In this document: piece after piece, positions 10,059 to 22,500 of the stretch
How the letters are laid out: the number at the start of each line of letters is the position of its first letter
Numbering within the stretch: position 1 is the stretch's first letter
Assembly: GCF_000204055.1 (NCBI RefSeq)
Contig: NW_006768817.1
Location: 232,997-296,996 of the forward strand
Source of the DNA: Melampsora larici-populina 98AG31
Taxonomy: Eukaryota; Basidiomycota; Pucciniomycetes; Pucciniales; Melampsoraceae
DNA: 64,000 nucleotides
Direction of reading: 5' to 3'
Notes under the pieces: generated by a model
Database searches by the model: none
The model's input: only the letters and a program-made list of their open reading frames with translations
Told to the model about the DNA's origin: nothing
Position numbers and translations under genes: made by a program

Positions 10059-10380
10059 GGAATGATCTTGCTCAGTATGGTGTAATTTTTCTCTCTACTA
10101 AAGTCAATGTCTTTTTGTTTGCCGCATTCTTCTTTTTCATCAGATTGTAATTTTCTCGATCAAACCTCAGTCCTCCAGCATGTGATGAACTTCTGATCTT
10201 TCTCTCAAAGGTTCCAAAATTTTGAAATTCTATCTAGAATGACCTTGCTCGCTATCTTGTTATCCTTTTCATAGTGATGTCTTGTTGTCTCTTTCAATAT
10301 TATTTTGTTCAACTTGTGATACTTTTGATCAAACCCCGGTGTCCAGCATGTAGTGAAGTCCTGATGTTTTCTCTCTTTAA
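10059..10380. repeat. diverged tandem duplication (about 150-175 bp, two copies)
   Basis: Two copies start with GAATGATCTTGCTC / GAATGACCTTGCTC and end with GATCAAACCTCAG... / GATCAAACCCCGG..., then CAGCATGTG / CAGCATGTA and a CTCTC run. They are clearly related but diverged. The repeat lies in the 3' flank of the secreted-protein gene, between it and the convergent dehydrogenase gene. Confidence 0.5.
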
Positions 10381-10597
10381 GATATCACAATCCTGAATTT
10401 CTTTCAATCACAATTATAACCGCAAATGCAATATGCCAACTTTCGGCTTGTTTCATTGATTGCTTTGAGGCCACAATGAACGAGACTTTTCATGAAAAAT
10501 ATCTTCTACACAAAGTAGACAGTGACATTTCCCTCGTTCTTTTCTACTTGCCACGACTAGAGGCGAAAAAAGTTAGTACATGAAAACATTGGAGATT

Positions 10598-11771
10598 CTA
10601 CCTACCCATCCAACCCTATGCATAATTAGGAGAGATCACATCATCAAAACCTAACCGAGTAAAATCATACAAAGACTCCAAATTCCCCTCAAAAGGAGTA
10701 AAACACACTCACCCCATCAACAGTCAAAGTAGTCCCATTAACATACCTACTAGCATCACTGGCCAAAAAGAGAACAGGACCGGTAAGATCGTCAGCGGAA
10801 CCCCATCTACCAGCCGGAATCCTTTCCAAGATTTGTCTAGATCGAATTGGATTCTGAATCAAGTCGGTATTCATCTCAGTTTCAATATAACCAGGTGCGA
10901 TAGCATTGACAGTGATATTATGAATTGCCCATTCATTACTGAGTGATTTAGTTAATGAGCTTATACCAGCTTTAGAAGCTGCATAGGCCGGTACTGTATA
11001 TCCTCCCTTGTTTAATCAAAAAATCGAATATCCGATCGAATAAGTCAGGACTCTTGTTTTTTTCAATGAAATGAGATTCTAATGAGAAATGTTGATTCAC
11101 CTGAAAACTAAGAAGTGATGCAAAGTTGATAATTTTTCCATATTTACGCTTAATCATATGTTTGCCCACAAGTTGACATAGTAAAAACACTGATTTGAGA
11201 TTAACATCCATGACCTAAAGAATACAAAGAATCATCAATGATTGATTTTAATTTATATATGATTTTTGGAAAAAAAATATAAAAACTGACTTGATCCCAT
11301 TTCATTTCACTGAATTCGACACTTTCAGCTCTATGTTGAATCCCAGCAGCATTAACCAAAATTTCAATCCCTTTCTCTTTTTTCCATTCTTCAATGATAA
11401 TCTTTTCAGCTTCTTTAAAAGCTTTTTCAATCTCGACTTTTCCTTTTGATAAATCACATTCAACTCTTTGATATTTATGGCCATAAGATTTGATTTTTTC
11501 TTCCAATGATTTCGTTTCTGACGTATTTGAACGAAGGAAGAGGATTAAGTCGACTCCTGATTCTGCTAAACCTATTGCACAACTTGCTCCTATCCCTCTA
11601 CTTGCACCTGTTACACATCCGAAATATAAAAGTGAAGTATGTCAATAATCAGACATCACTATCACGAGAATAGAAACATCGTTTGGTATACTGAAACGCT
11701 CAATGCATTTCAGAAAAGAACTGACCTGTGATAATAGCAGTCTTTCCAGACAGGTCGAAGGCCTTCATCAT
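10598..11771 (-). CDS. short-chain dehydrogenase, KduD/gluconate 5-dehydrogenase-like
   Basis: Exons 11726-11771, 11291-11607, 11101-11214, 10713-11006 and 10598-10615 give 262 residues, the usual length for classical SDR enzymes. The protein opens MMKAFDLSGKTAIITG with the NAD(P)-binding TGASRGIG motif, then NAAG. A serine in IINFASLLSFQGG is followed by the catalytic AYAASK (Tyr167, Lys171). It closes with FLASDASRYVNGTTLTVDGG and WMGR, typical of 2-deoxy-D-gluconate 3-dehydrogenase and gluconate 5-dehydrogenase. The last exon is only 18 nt and supplies the conserved C-terminus, so a simple ORF call misses it. Substrate cannot be fixed from sequence; sugar-acid or polyol oxidation in the cytosol is likely. 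Head-to-head with the downstream protease gene, 653 bp apart. Confidence 0.85.
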
Positions 11772-12423
11772 CAATATCGGTCTATGTACGTTCAGAGGGA
11801 ATTACAATGTTTGTGCTACAATTCAAAATATTTGTACAAAATTCGATCGAGATTTACAAATCAAGTTATGCTTACATATGTTGATTGATGGTCGATTTGT
11901 GGATCAGTTTTGTCTCAATTGCTCCGCATAACACAAGAAGGGCCTTCAGTTGTCTCACACCTTTTCATGATCTGTTTATCTTTCTTGTTGTAGATCTTTT
12001 CTAAATTCTATTGAGAAGCTTTAAAATTCCTCCGCTTTTCTTAACCATCCTATTCGTCATACGCAAATCGTCTTCAACTTGTGTCTTCTGTTGTAACAGG
12101 TTGTAACTGCGGGTTGAGCAGTGAATTTTTATTGTAATGTTCTTTGAAAGATATCCATGAAGCTTGCTTTGACTTTTGAAATGATTGCTCCATTGCTCTG
12201 AGATGATAAGTCAGTGACGTATTAAAGTTCGATGAGTTTCATGATATCCATTGGCTGTGTTTCATAAAGAAGTCAAAAACCTTAAAGTTTCAGGTCCAAA
12301 ACCTTAATGAGTGATTGTATGCATGAGCAATTGGTTTTCACCCTTCACCCTTCTTTTCTGGACAGTGACTACTTCGCAACATTTTCTTAACTTCATTATT
12401 CTCCCTTCACCTTTTCTCATATC
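11772..12423. promoter_or_regulatory. divergent intergenic region of dehydrogenase and M50B genes
   Basis: About 650 bp between two divergently transcribed genes, so it must hold both promoters. No repeat or RNA gene is visible, and no factor site can be named. Confidence 0.4.
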
Positions 12424-13788
12424 ATGCCAATCACACTGGAACACTCAACTTTTCATTCAAACCTTCAACCTAGATCAGTAGCTTCAACATTGACTCCAAA
12501 TGATACTCAACTCGTCACACTTTATTTCATTGGTGGTTATATCATCTTCATCACTATAGCTTGGTAAGTTTTAAATCTATCTGGTTCTTATCAATCCTTG
12601 AAATTCAAGTTTTCATCTGACTTGATTTTGTTTAGGAATCTATGGGGATTGAGACACTTGATATACCCTTTTAAATTATTAACAGTCGCTTTTCACGAAT
12701 TGTACGTGAGTTTTCGAGAGTTATCTGTTGAAACCACATTCAAGATCAACATCCAATTTCATCAGCTGATCTCGACTCTTACTTTCTTTCGCATTTCTTA
12801 GCTCTCATGCTGCTGTAGGATGTTGTACAGGTGCGAAGATTGAAAGTATTACACTAGATCCAAATGGTTAGTTCATCCCCTCAACTGAAGACGTTCTTTT
12901 GAACCTCTTTACTGATCAGGTTTTTTCTGAAACCACAGAGGGCGGTTTGACAAGGATGAGAGGAGGTGTACAAGCTTGTACATTACCAGCTGGTTATCTT
13001 GGATCTTCACTCATCGGTGCACTTTTGATCTTTACCGGTTTCGACATCGTCGCTTCAAAGGTTTTTCTTTTTCATCCGAGGCATCTGGATTTCTAAACAT
13101 CACTACATTCACATACTGAAACACTGTATCTCACTATTGAAACACAGGTGGCTAGTATAGCTCTAGCGATTGTCTTATTGATCACACTGTGGTGGGCTAG
13201 GAATTGGTTGACCAGGGGCGTGGTAGTAGGTGCAATCGGTTTGATGGTCGCGTTCTGGTAGGTCATGAGCTGGATATTCAATTAAGCAAATGTCTAGTAT
13301 GTTGATATCAAGCAATTCACAGGTTCATCGATCATGGCAATCCTTTGCGCTTCTATGTACTCTTCAATGGGGTGATGTCATGTCTATATAGCGTTTGGGA
13401 TATCATGGATGATTTGATTTTCAGAAAGGTCAATGAGAGTGATGCAAGTCAATTTGCAAAGCTTTGCCCTGTGATCCCAAGTAGTAGGGTCTGGGGTGTC
13501 ATCTGGTCCGTTGATTTTGCACTCTGTATTGTCTTCAATCGCATCATAGCATTCATCATCATGCTTCTTTTCCAGGCTCTTGATTTCTGTTATTTTTATG
13601 GCTGGGGGAGTTTTGGCTGGATTGGCAGCATTTAAGGAGAGCTCGAGTGAACAGACAGCTGCATCTCAAGGTTCGTTGATCTTCAGGACTGCTTTTCTAC
13701 TAACTCACGGAACTACTAGTCTAAGACTCATTTGAACCTCACTTTTGTGGGCTGTTGACCTGTAGGTTTTCTTCCAACAAGGTTTTGA
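12424..13788 (+). CDS. M50B-like membrane metalloprotease family protein
   Basis: Eight exons (12424-12563, 12636-12701, 12802-12866, 12939-13060, 13148-13257, 13323-13505, 13576-13670, 13766-13788) give 267 residues. A short N-terminus is followed by a membrane segment (YFIGGYIIFITIAW), then HEFSHA at residues 67-72 (the HExxH zinc motif split by an intron), GGLTRMRGG, a Pro-Ala-Gly-Tyr-Leu-Gly turn and three or four further membrane segments. It ends in LAGLAAFKESSSEQ and LPTRF. This order matches the fungal peptidase M50B-like family (PF13398), multi-pass membrane proteins of unknown substrate. The last intron pair was placed by matching the conserved VIW...AGLAAFK end. Ordinary host gene; it stops 160 bp before the Harbinger left end. 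Confidence 0.85.
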
Positions 13789-14181
13789 TGACTGCAACTC
13801 AGAATGGAGTTTGTCATTTTTTTGGATTGCTAGAAATATATATATTGCGGATGGTTTGGATAACTTCTTGTCTCACTGTAGCCCTCGGATATCTGTAACT
13901 TTGTATGTATTTTACTGGTCAATTTAGATCAAGTTTCACAAGGACAATAAGGACCAGGCGCAGGGAGGCCACCTTTTCTCGTCTCCTTACCTGATTTTGT
14001 CCTATCAGAGCCGATTTTGAGTTTGGGATCGGCGATGATCAGCGCCGACGTTCAACTGCGTAACGAGTGACATGCAACTAGCTGTCACCTGGCGACCTAT
14101 CTATTCCCATGCACGATATCCAGATGTCACACTAGGGACTTCTGGTCCGGGTGAGGTCTTCCTGATGCTTTGGCGTACGAT

Positions 14182-15583
14182 ATGTTCCTGATCAGTCATC
14201 AACCAAACGTTTCACTTCCACACCGCGTTCGTGCTCGAATGGGCTCCGTACTATTCCATCCCAACGGTCTGCCTCGTTCTAGGTTGACGGCTTTATCCAA
14301 CTCGACACTCATGTTTTCTTGGTGGTACCTATACCAGATTGAAGACCTTCGCGAAATCCTTCAGTACTTGACCTGGTTGGAGCGACTGGGAGGAGAACCG
14401 CTACCCAACCTTTCGGCTCGACGAGTTCATGTGGAAACTTGGCACCCACATATCTCCAAGCTGACCACCTGATTTTATCCCGATGAGATCTTGGAGATTC
14501 ACCACTGGGGTGGCTTCCCGGACTCTATCATACTGCCGAACCAAGCTAGAGAAGTGGGTAGCACCGCTCTCGCCATCTATATGGCCCGTTTGGCCACACC
14601 TTCCCGATACTTCGACCTTTCCCACATCTTCGGGCGCGACCTTTCCACAATTGGCCGTATCTGCCGTTGGGTCCAAGGTTGGATCTATGAAGACTGGGGC
14701 CCTCTGTTGCGATGGGATCGAAGACGTTATCCGCCAGCCGTTTTGGAAGGTTTTGCGGCGAGTTTGGTGGAGGCTAAGGATTGTCCTATGGACAATTGCG
14801 TGGGTTTTTTGGATGGTCAGTTGTTTTTCTCAACATCAAGTTGGATTCATAGATGGTTGATGTTCTACTTCCAGGAACGGTTTGGCGGATTGCACGCCCC
14901 AAGTACAATCAGCGGGCGTTCTATAACGGCCACAAGCGGGTTCACAGCCTGAAATATCAGGCTGTAGTCACACCCGAGTGAGTGATTTTCTTTACGGTCT
15001 TTTTGGTGATGTCCGATATCAATCGGTGCTGCTGTTTGTTCAACAGTGGTATGACTGCCGATTTGACGGAGGCGTTTATCGGTTCGCGCCACGATACTGC
15101 GATTTTAAGGATGTCGGGTCTGACGGAGGTTCTCGAACGTGATGCTAAAGGTTTTGGGGGTCGCCAAATGATGCTTTATGGCGATCAAGGCTATCAGAAC
15201 TCCGCCGTCATGCTAACTCCATATGGCGGCAACAATCTGGCTCCCCATCAAACTTGGTTCAATCAAGTCATGGCGAGTGTGCGAATCTTGGTCGAACACG
15301 AATTTGGTCGCATGCATAACATCCTCCGGATGTCTCAGTACAAAGGTGAGTGGGCAGTGTGTTGTGTACAGTGTGATTGGTCATAGACTAATGAAATCAC
15401 TGGGCACTGGATTTCATAGACAACCTCCGTTTCTATGTGAATGACCTGAACTCTTTATATCACTGCGCGGTCCTCCTCAAAAACCTGTTGATATGTTGTG
15501 GCCGTGGCCCGCTGGGAGGTGTGGCAGCTCCACCAAGCTTGGAGCAATATTTGCGAATGGCGCAACCAAATCAGCAGGGTTGA
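14182..15583 (+). pseudogene. PIF/Harbinger DDE transposase with one in-frame TGA
   Basis: Exons 14182-14815, 14875-14977, 15047-15345 and 15420-15583 join into one frame broken only by TGA at 14470-14472. The C-terminal part is a clear DDE_Tnp_4 nuclease: CVGFLDGTVWRIARP, then YNGHKRVHSLKYQAVV, PDGM, GSRHDTAIL, GDQGY and VEHEFGR, giving the D, D and E catalytic residues. The first catalytic Asp is immediately before intron 1. The N-terminal half has helical WLERLGG and LSARRVH stretches and an EIHHWGGFPDS motif typical of the family's DNA-binding region. The start at 14182 is the first ATG in frame; an upstream exon is possible. CGA to TGA is a simple route to the stop. Stop at 15581-15583 follows MAQPNQQG. 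Confidence 0.88.
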
Positions 15584-15724
15584 GCAGTTTAATAGTTGAT
15601 TGCGTAGGCAAAACTTCAATGTAATCGTTATATCGTGATCTATCTCATGTTGTGTTAGGATGAAATGAATGTGTGTTGCAATGTGATACTTATGGACCGA
15701 CCCAGTTCTCTTATGCAAAATAGA

Positions 15725-15905
15725 ACTTTGAAGTTGATGATGAAAATAATCATCATCTTCATTCCAATGATCACGAAAACTTTCATCATCATCTTCATTA
15801 AGATGATGAAAGTCAATGATCACGAATACTTTCATCATCTTCTTCATTAAGATGATGAAAGTAATCACCATCATCATCCCAAAGACAATGTTGATGATGA
15901 TGTGG
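15725..15905. repeat. ATC/GAT-rich imperfect palindromic tandem repeat
   Basis: Just 3' of the transposase, about 54-bp units built from ACTTTCATCATC and GATGATGAAAGT repeat about twice and can fold back on themselves. It lies between the two convergent Harbinger genes, where it may simply be simple-sequence expansion. Confidence 0.5.
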
Positions 15906-18840
15906 GAAGGGCAAATCGGCGCACATTGGTCATTTGTAACCAGTGTGGCAGTCTCGGTGAGCTCAAATTCTCAAAGGACATGGTGTAACGAGGTCCTCGT
16001 GATTCTACTGTAGTAGTATCACAGTTGTGTACAATTAAAGTGATGATGTTATATTCACTTGCGCACTTCATGTCTTCGACAATGAGGGCACAGTTTGCCT
16101 TTTTAATCGACAACACTATTAACAAGACCTGGGCGAGAAGTGGGGCGTAGGAATACAAAGGAAGACGAAATGAGGTCTCCAAGCACAAAGATTTGGATAC
16201 AACCGTGTCAACAGTCAGTCGAGCGGGTCACCATAGCCTTTCCGATTGATGTTATTTGGAAAAGGGTGCTACCTGGAAAGAACAAAAGAGGTGGTCAGTT
16301 CCGAAAGGCAAGTGATTGAAACCAGTAGGTTGACCTACTGTGTTCAATAGCTCAGCCTTGAGCAGCAGGCTTGCATTCGGCTAACATCTTCAGGACCGAA
16401 CTCATTTCATTGAGTGAGCCTTGCACACTCGCCATTGAGTTTTTAAGCTTGTTGATCTGGTGACCATTGGACTCCTTGTCTTTCCGAGCCTCTTGCAACT
16501 CATCACGCCGCAACTGGAGCGATTCGCGAGCCATTTCCGAATCAAGATCAAGTCGGGCCTGGAATTGTCCCAATTCCCGTTCGCGCTGGAGATTGGTGAC
16601 CTTTGTCTGTTCCAGGTGTTGTTCAAGGGCTTGAGAGGTGAGCTCGTTTGCCTTCTCCGCGGCCTGGCTGCTTTTGAGGGTGACATTCACCATGTGACTA
16701 ACTGAGTCATCACCCTCCAATTTCTTCATCAGACTTTGTTATATCACCTTCATAGAATTCCAAGGCTTTGGTCCGCCATCGGGGTCATCAGAATTTCCCT
16801 CTTTGTCGAGGTCGACTTGGGTTCGAGGTGGCGCTGAGTGAGGCCGGATTGCGCGTTCGTCACGGAGTTCATTGGCACGAGCCAAAGTCCTCGCGGCGGC
16901 CTCTTTTGCAGCCTTGGCAGCTTGAACACTGACACTTAATTCCTAATCTCAGGCCCATTTCGTCAGAATAACACCTCAGAGGCGGAAACACATATAGGTG
17001 AGCAAGAGTGATATCATAAACTTACGTGTTCCTGTTCCAAGAAAGCCTGAAGTAATTCACGCAGGTGTTCATCGGTCTCTTGAGTACCACTTGCGCGTGC
17101 TGAGGCCGCTTCGACTTGGGGCAGCCAGGTCTTAGAGAGGTAGTTGTAGCGGTTCCGAAGCGTAGTGGTCCTCGGGTTGGATGACAAATTGTCAAACATG
17201 CCGGCCGATGCGGGTAGACGCTTATTTGAAAGAGTGTCAGTTGGAATAGGGCCACACGTAATGTAACGGTCATACGACAAGGAGGGCTTACCTTGATAAA
17301 CTCCGTGCACCTATGGAACCGTTTGTTTTGTTCTTTGTGAACAGCAAAGGGACGAAATGAAGCCAAATACCCCAGCCAGAATACGTCAACATGACCGGGA
17401 GGACCCCATCGCATACGAGCAGGAGTTGGTGCCTTCGAACCAGAGGAGGCGTTTGAGGTGGAGCAGGCCTGACCTTGAGGCTCGGGGATAGCAGAAGAGG
17501 TTGAAGGGCCCGAACTGGGAACAGGTGGCATGGCCACCGCCGGAGGAATAGACCGGGGTGGTGGGGATGGACCTTGAGCCAACCGCGTCATCCGCTCGAT
17601 CCAGGAGGGCTGTTCGACACTATTCATGTTGCGAGCAACCAGAGGGGACTGAGCAGGTGAGCGGGTCATCACTGCCGAAGAATGTGGAGGGGCTGAGGGG
17701 CTCGACAACAATCGACCGAAAGGGCGATATTGAATCGTAGGCGTGACTTTTGGTGCCATGGCCGCCACCTGAGCAGGCTGAGCGGCCATGGCCTCCACAG
17801 GACGTGAGGCTGAGGGCGACTCCTCTGGTTGAGAGCGTGTAGGGCCGCGAGGTGGCTTACGAACGCGGTTCGACTGTAACGATGGTGGTTGGGCAGCCGA
17901 ACCACTGGTACGTCTTTGGGTTCGCGCACCATCATCCTCATCACCTCGAAGGTTGACTGGAGAAACCTTCCTAATGTTGGTCGTCCTGTTAGAAGAAGGG
18001 GTGGGGGTAGCTAACAGATCGGCCGATGGCTCCTCAGCTCTCTGCCTGCGATCCGCGCTTAACCGGGCAGCTACAACAAGCCAGAAACACTGCATCAGCC
18101 TCGAAAAATTTGGGGTTCACACGAGAAATCGGAAACCAACCTGAAGGACCCAGGTGAACCGGTGTGTTCTCTTCATCCGAATCCACCAGCAGGTCTTGCA
18201 TGACCTCGTCCTCCCCAGATGAGGAGTGTGGGCGTTCGGGTCGAAGGACGTCGAGGTTGTATCGCGCAGATGCAGCCGCCTCTTGTCTGGGTGTGGTGCC
18301 ATCTCGTGCCCATGGCAGGGGATCAGTTTGATGATTCAAACCGTTCAAAGCCCTGGCGGCATTACACACGCCATTGAATGACACAGCGAGGTTGTCATCG
18401 GAAATGACTCTTTTCGAGCGCCAGTTGAGAATGTCAGCGTAGTCCTCCCTCGACCTCCATGTCGGACGAGAGCAGTCGTGGGTGAATGTTTCAGCCGGTA
18501 GTTGGCCAGGCCTACGGTAGAGCAGAACCAATCCTTGGTTTGAGCAATTGAGTAGTGGAATGCCCTCACCGGAAGACTCACCTGGGCCCGCTGGGTACCC
18601 ATACGCCACCTGGAGCTGCCATAAACCTCTCATGGTGGCTCGGTGGCGCGTCCATCGAGTTTGGCAACGCCTCACTATGAGCGACGATTCCAGGTTGTGC
18701 AGCCTGCACAACCATCCAATGAACAGACGTCAACCCCTTATACAAGATTTGACATCAAGTATAACACAACCCTTACCGGTAGTTGAGGTCGCGTGCCTTG
18801 GAGGTTTACACCTCCATCTACTGCTGGGACCGGTGAGGCC

Positions 18841-18845
18841 GTTGA
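18841..18845. other. target-site duplication GTTGA, left copy
   Basis: Five bases identical to 24121-24125, directly outside the two LTRs. Copia integrases make 5-bp duplications, so this fixes the insertion as a single event in the exon. Confidence 0.9.
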
Positions 18846-19499
18846 TAATAATGTAGGCAATTCAGAGGTGATCTGATAAGAATCACGTATTAGTGATGTA
18901 AGCGAGCGCAAAGGCTGAGAATCACTAATGAGTGATGAGAAGAAGATAAGCACCTGATAAGAATCACGTATTAGTGATGTAAGCGAGCGCAAAGGCTGAG
19001 AATCACTAATGAGTGATGAGAAGAAGATAAGCACCTGTTGGAAGGTAGCAAATAAAGGACACGATAATGTTTGAGTACTTTATTACCAACAACAGGCATT
19101 AGAGAAAAATATAAAAAGAGACAACTAGCGGACCTGATAAGAATCACGTATTAGTGATGTAAGCGAGCGCAAAGGCTGAGAATCACTAATGAGTGATGAG
19201 AAGAAGATAAGCACCTGTTGGAAGGTAGCAAATAAAGGACACGATAATGTTTGAGTGAGGAAAACAAATGACACGCAAACAAAAGGTCTTTATATAGGTA
19301 ACTTCTCTAGACATAGGTTAACGTTCTTCTATCAGGTTTGTGAGTATCATGCACTGCTTTGGGACAAGAGTAAAACGTCTACAAATAGTTAAGGAGTGAG
19401 GCGTTCAAGAGAAAAGAAAAGGTATGATACCAGGACCAATGCGGAATTGGTAGCTAAGTGATTAAGTAGGATGTTGACCATTGCACACGTAATTTAACA
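18846..19499 (-). repeat. 3' LTR of copia element 3, expanded by 261 bp
   Basis: The LTR contains three copies of an 81-bp unit X (18873-18953, 18954-19034, 19134-19214), a second copy of the 42-bp leader start (19035-19076) and a 57-bp spacer (19077-19133). In transcript order it reads leader, X, spacer, leader, X, X. The 5' LTR has a single leader and X. The added parts sum to exactly 261 bp. The spacer ends with an AATAAA hexamer in transcript sense. Confidence 0.9.
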
Positions 19500-19522
19500 C
19501 CCGCCCTCAATCGTAAAACATC

Positions 19523-22500
19523 CTAAGCTTTAATCAGATTTTTGAGATATTCATGTTGAGGCCTAGGAAGAGATTTGGTGCAAATGTCTGCTAGCATTTC
19601 CTTAGTCGGAATGTAAGTAGGAGTAATAATGCCAGCTTCAACCTGTTTGCGAATCCAATGAAGATGAACAGCAAAATGTTTTGACCGATCTTTAAATAAA
19701 GGATTTTTCTGCAGCGCCAATGAGCTCTGATTATCGCACAAGAAAGTGGTTCCACCAGTTTGTAAATACCCTAAGTCACCTAAGATCCTTCGTAAGAAAA
19801 CAGTTTCTTGTGCAGCTTCATATGCGGCTCGATATTCTGCTTGAGTGGATGACGTCGATACTGATGGCTGCTTCCTGGATCTCCAACTTACACAACCATT
19901 TCCCAACTTAGATATATACCCTGAAGTAGACCGCCTAGTAGCAGGACAGCCAGCATAATCCGAGTCAGCATAAACCTTCAATTCCACCGATCCACCTCCT
20001 AATACTAAACCATCTTGATACGTTCCTTGAAGATACCGAAGAACACGCTTGAAAGCATTCCAGTGCTCCTGGCCGGGTTTCTTGAGATGCTGCGCAAGTT
20101 GACCAGCGGTGAAAGCTAAGTCAGGACAAGTGCACAAGACTAAGTAGTTCAAGAGACCAACTGCTCGATTGTAGTTAAGACCAGTAGCGAGAAATGCGGA
20201 GTGTTCTTCATCAGATGCAGGCAAGAGGTATGTACCAGGAATCATTGGAGTGGTAACTGAGTGACAATCGTTCATTCCATACTCTTCAAGCATCCCGAGA
20301 ATGTACTTATCTTGAGTGAGAGTGATAGTACGAGCCTCACAGTTCCTTTCTAGACGCATGCCTAAATAAAATGAACATTCTCCTAAATCTTCCATCTTGA
20401 ATCGAGTCTGAATGAGCTGAGAAAATCGTTCAGTGTTCTTACCCATGACCAACATGTCGTCGACGTGAATGTGCACGAAGCAGCGCCAGTCAGGATCATC
20501 TGAGATAAACAAACAGGGGTCGGACTTGGACGGTGAGAATTTGATTGATAAAAAGAACGATTTGACCATGTTGTACCAGCAGCGAGGCGACTGTTTGAGA
20601 CCGTAAAGAGAGCGATTAAGTAATAGCACAATGTTCTTACCAGTGAGCTTAGGAGTATAGCCCTGTGGGATTTTGATGTAAAGAACTTCTTCCGGTATAC
20701 CGTTGAGAAAAGCACCGACGGCGTCCATAAGACGCACTTCAAGATCATCGATACCACAGATACTCAATGCTAACCTCATACTTGCAGCTCTACCGGTCGG
20801 CGCATATGTCTCGTTATAATCGAGACCGGGAATCTGAGAGAATCCTTGCGCGCAGAGTCGGGCTTTGTGCTTAATGATGACGTTGTTTTGATCAGTTTTC
20901 TTACGAAAAGCCCAGGTCGTTCCTAAAGCGTGGGCACCAGCTGGTAGTTCCACCTCGGTGAAAACACCCATCTCAGTCAGAGCATTTAGTTCTTTCTCGA
21001 TAGCTTGTTTCCACTCAGCTGAATCAGGACGTTTCATAGCATCACGATAAGAGTGAGGTTCAGAGGTGAGATGATTAGCTAAATTGGCTCTTCGTCTTGA
21101 GGTGAGTATGTTGGCTGGATCAATTGAACTAGTGATTGCTTTGGGAGCTGGAACAGTAGCTGGAACCATGGAGTAGGAAGGTCGATTGGTCGAAGATTCT
21201 TCCTGCCTGGATGGCTGAGTGTCTTGACGGGTGTTCGGAAGTTCATCAGGCAAGATAGGTTCTGACGACTCCCTAGTCGGGGTAGGTGGAGGAGTTGGTG
21301 TGGGTGTAGGTGGATCAGGAGAATCGCGTTGGGGAGATGAAGATGAAATAGGAATGGAAGTTGAAACGGATAAGTCCTCATCAGAAGCAAGAGGATGAAT
21401 TGGCGACTGAGCAAGCGGAATTTCAAAGTTGTCTTCTGAGTTAAGTTCTTCCAAGACCACATTGTCATGACTTCCAAATTTATCAGAAAAAGAAGCAAGA
21501 ACGGTGGGATCAGAGAATGGGAATACCTCTTTGTTGAAAATGACATCATGACTGTAAATCACACGATGATCATCAAGAAGATAGATACGATAGTTATGCA
21601 TGGTGCCTTGATAGCCAAGAAAAACACCACGTTTAGCGACGTCTGAAAATTTGCTAGAACGTCGTTCTTTGCCGATGTGTACATAGCAAAGACAGCCAAA
21701 AACACGAAGGTGAGAGTAAGTGGGTTTCTTACCAAACCAGTTTTCATAAGGTGTGACATAGTTATCTCTAACAATTGGCGTGAGATTTTCGAGATAGACT
21801 GTAGTAGACACTGCTTCGGCCCAAAAGACTAAAGGTAAGTTGGACTGCTTGAGTAGCGCCCTAGCTCTTTCAGTAGTTGTCCGATTACCGCTCTCAGCAA
21901 TTGGATTTTGTTGAGGAGTGAAGGGAGCAGTAAAATTCATCTGGATACCTTCATGTTTGAGAAACTCAGAAAACTGCTTAGAAGTATACTTGCCTCCGTT
22001 GTCATTAACCATGGTTTTGATTTTGAGATTGGTTTGATTTTCCACAAGGGATTTGAATTGAACAAATTGAGAGAAAGTTTGACATTTTGATTGAAGGATA
22101 TAAACAAATTTAAAATTGGACTTTTGGTCGGTAATTTTGAAATAGTATTTGCCACCGCCGAGAGAAGTAGGAGATATTAAACCACTCAGATCGCTATGTA
22201 TTACAGAAAGACGATCACAGGCATTGGGAAGATGACTTTGGAAAGGAAGACGGTGCATTTTTGACAAGATACAGGGTTCACAAGAGTCAGGATAATGAAT
22301 TCCAGGAAAAGCTTTTTCAAACGGAATTCGACCAGGATGTCCTAGACGCCTGTGGAGAATAGCTGGATTAACTTTTGTAGATGCGGTGAGTGATAATTGA
22401 TGTGACTTGCCTAAATCTAAATTAATCTCCATAACTCCAGTTTTGGTGTCCCCAGTAAGAACCACGTTAGAGTCAACAAGGACGTTGAAACTAGAATCTT

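Noticed and set aside
15725..15905. CRISPR-like or tandem gene array
   Set aside because: Units are adjacent and low-complexity with no distinct spacers; eukaryotic context.
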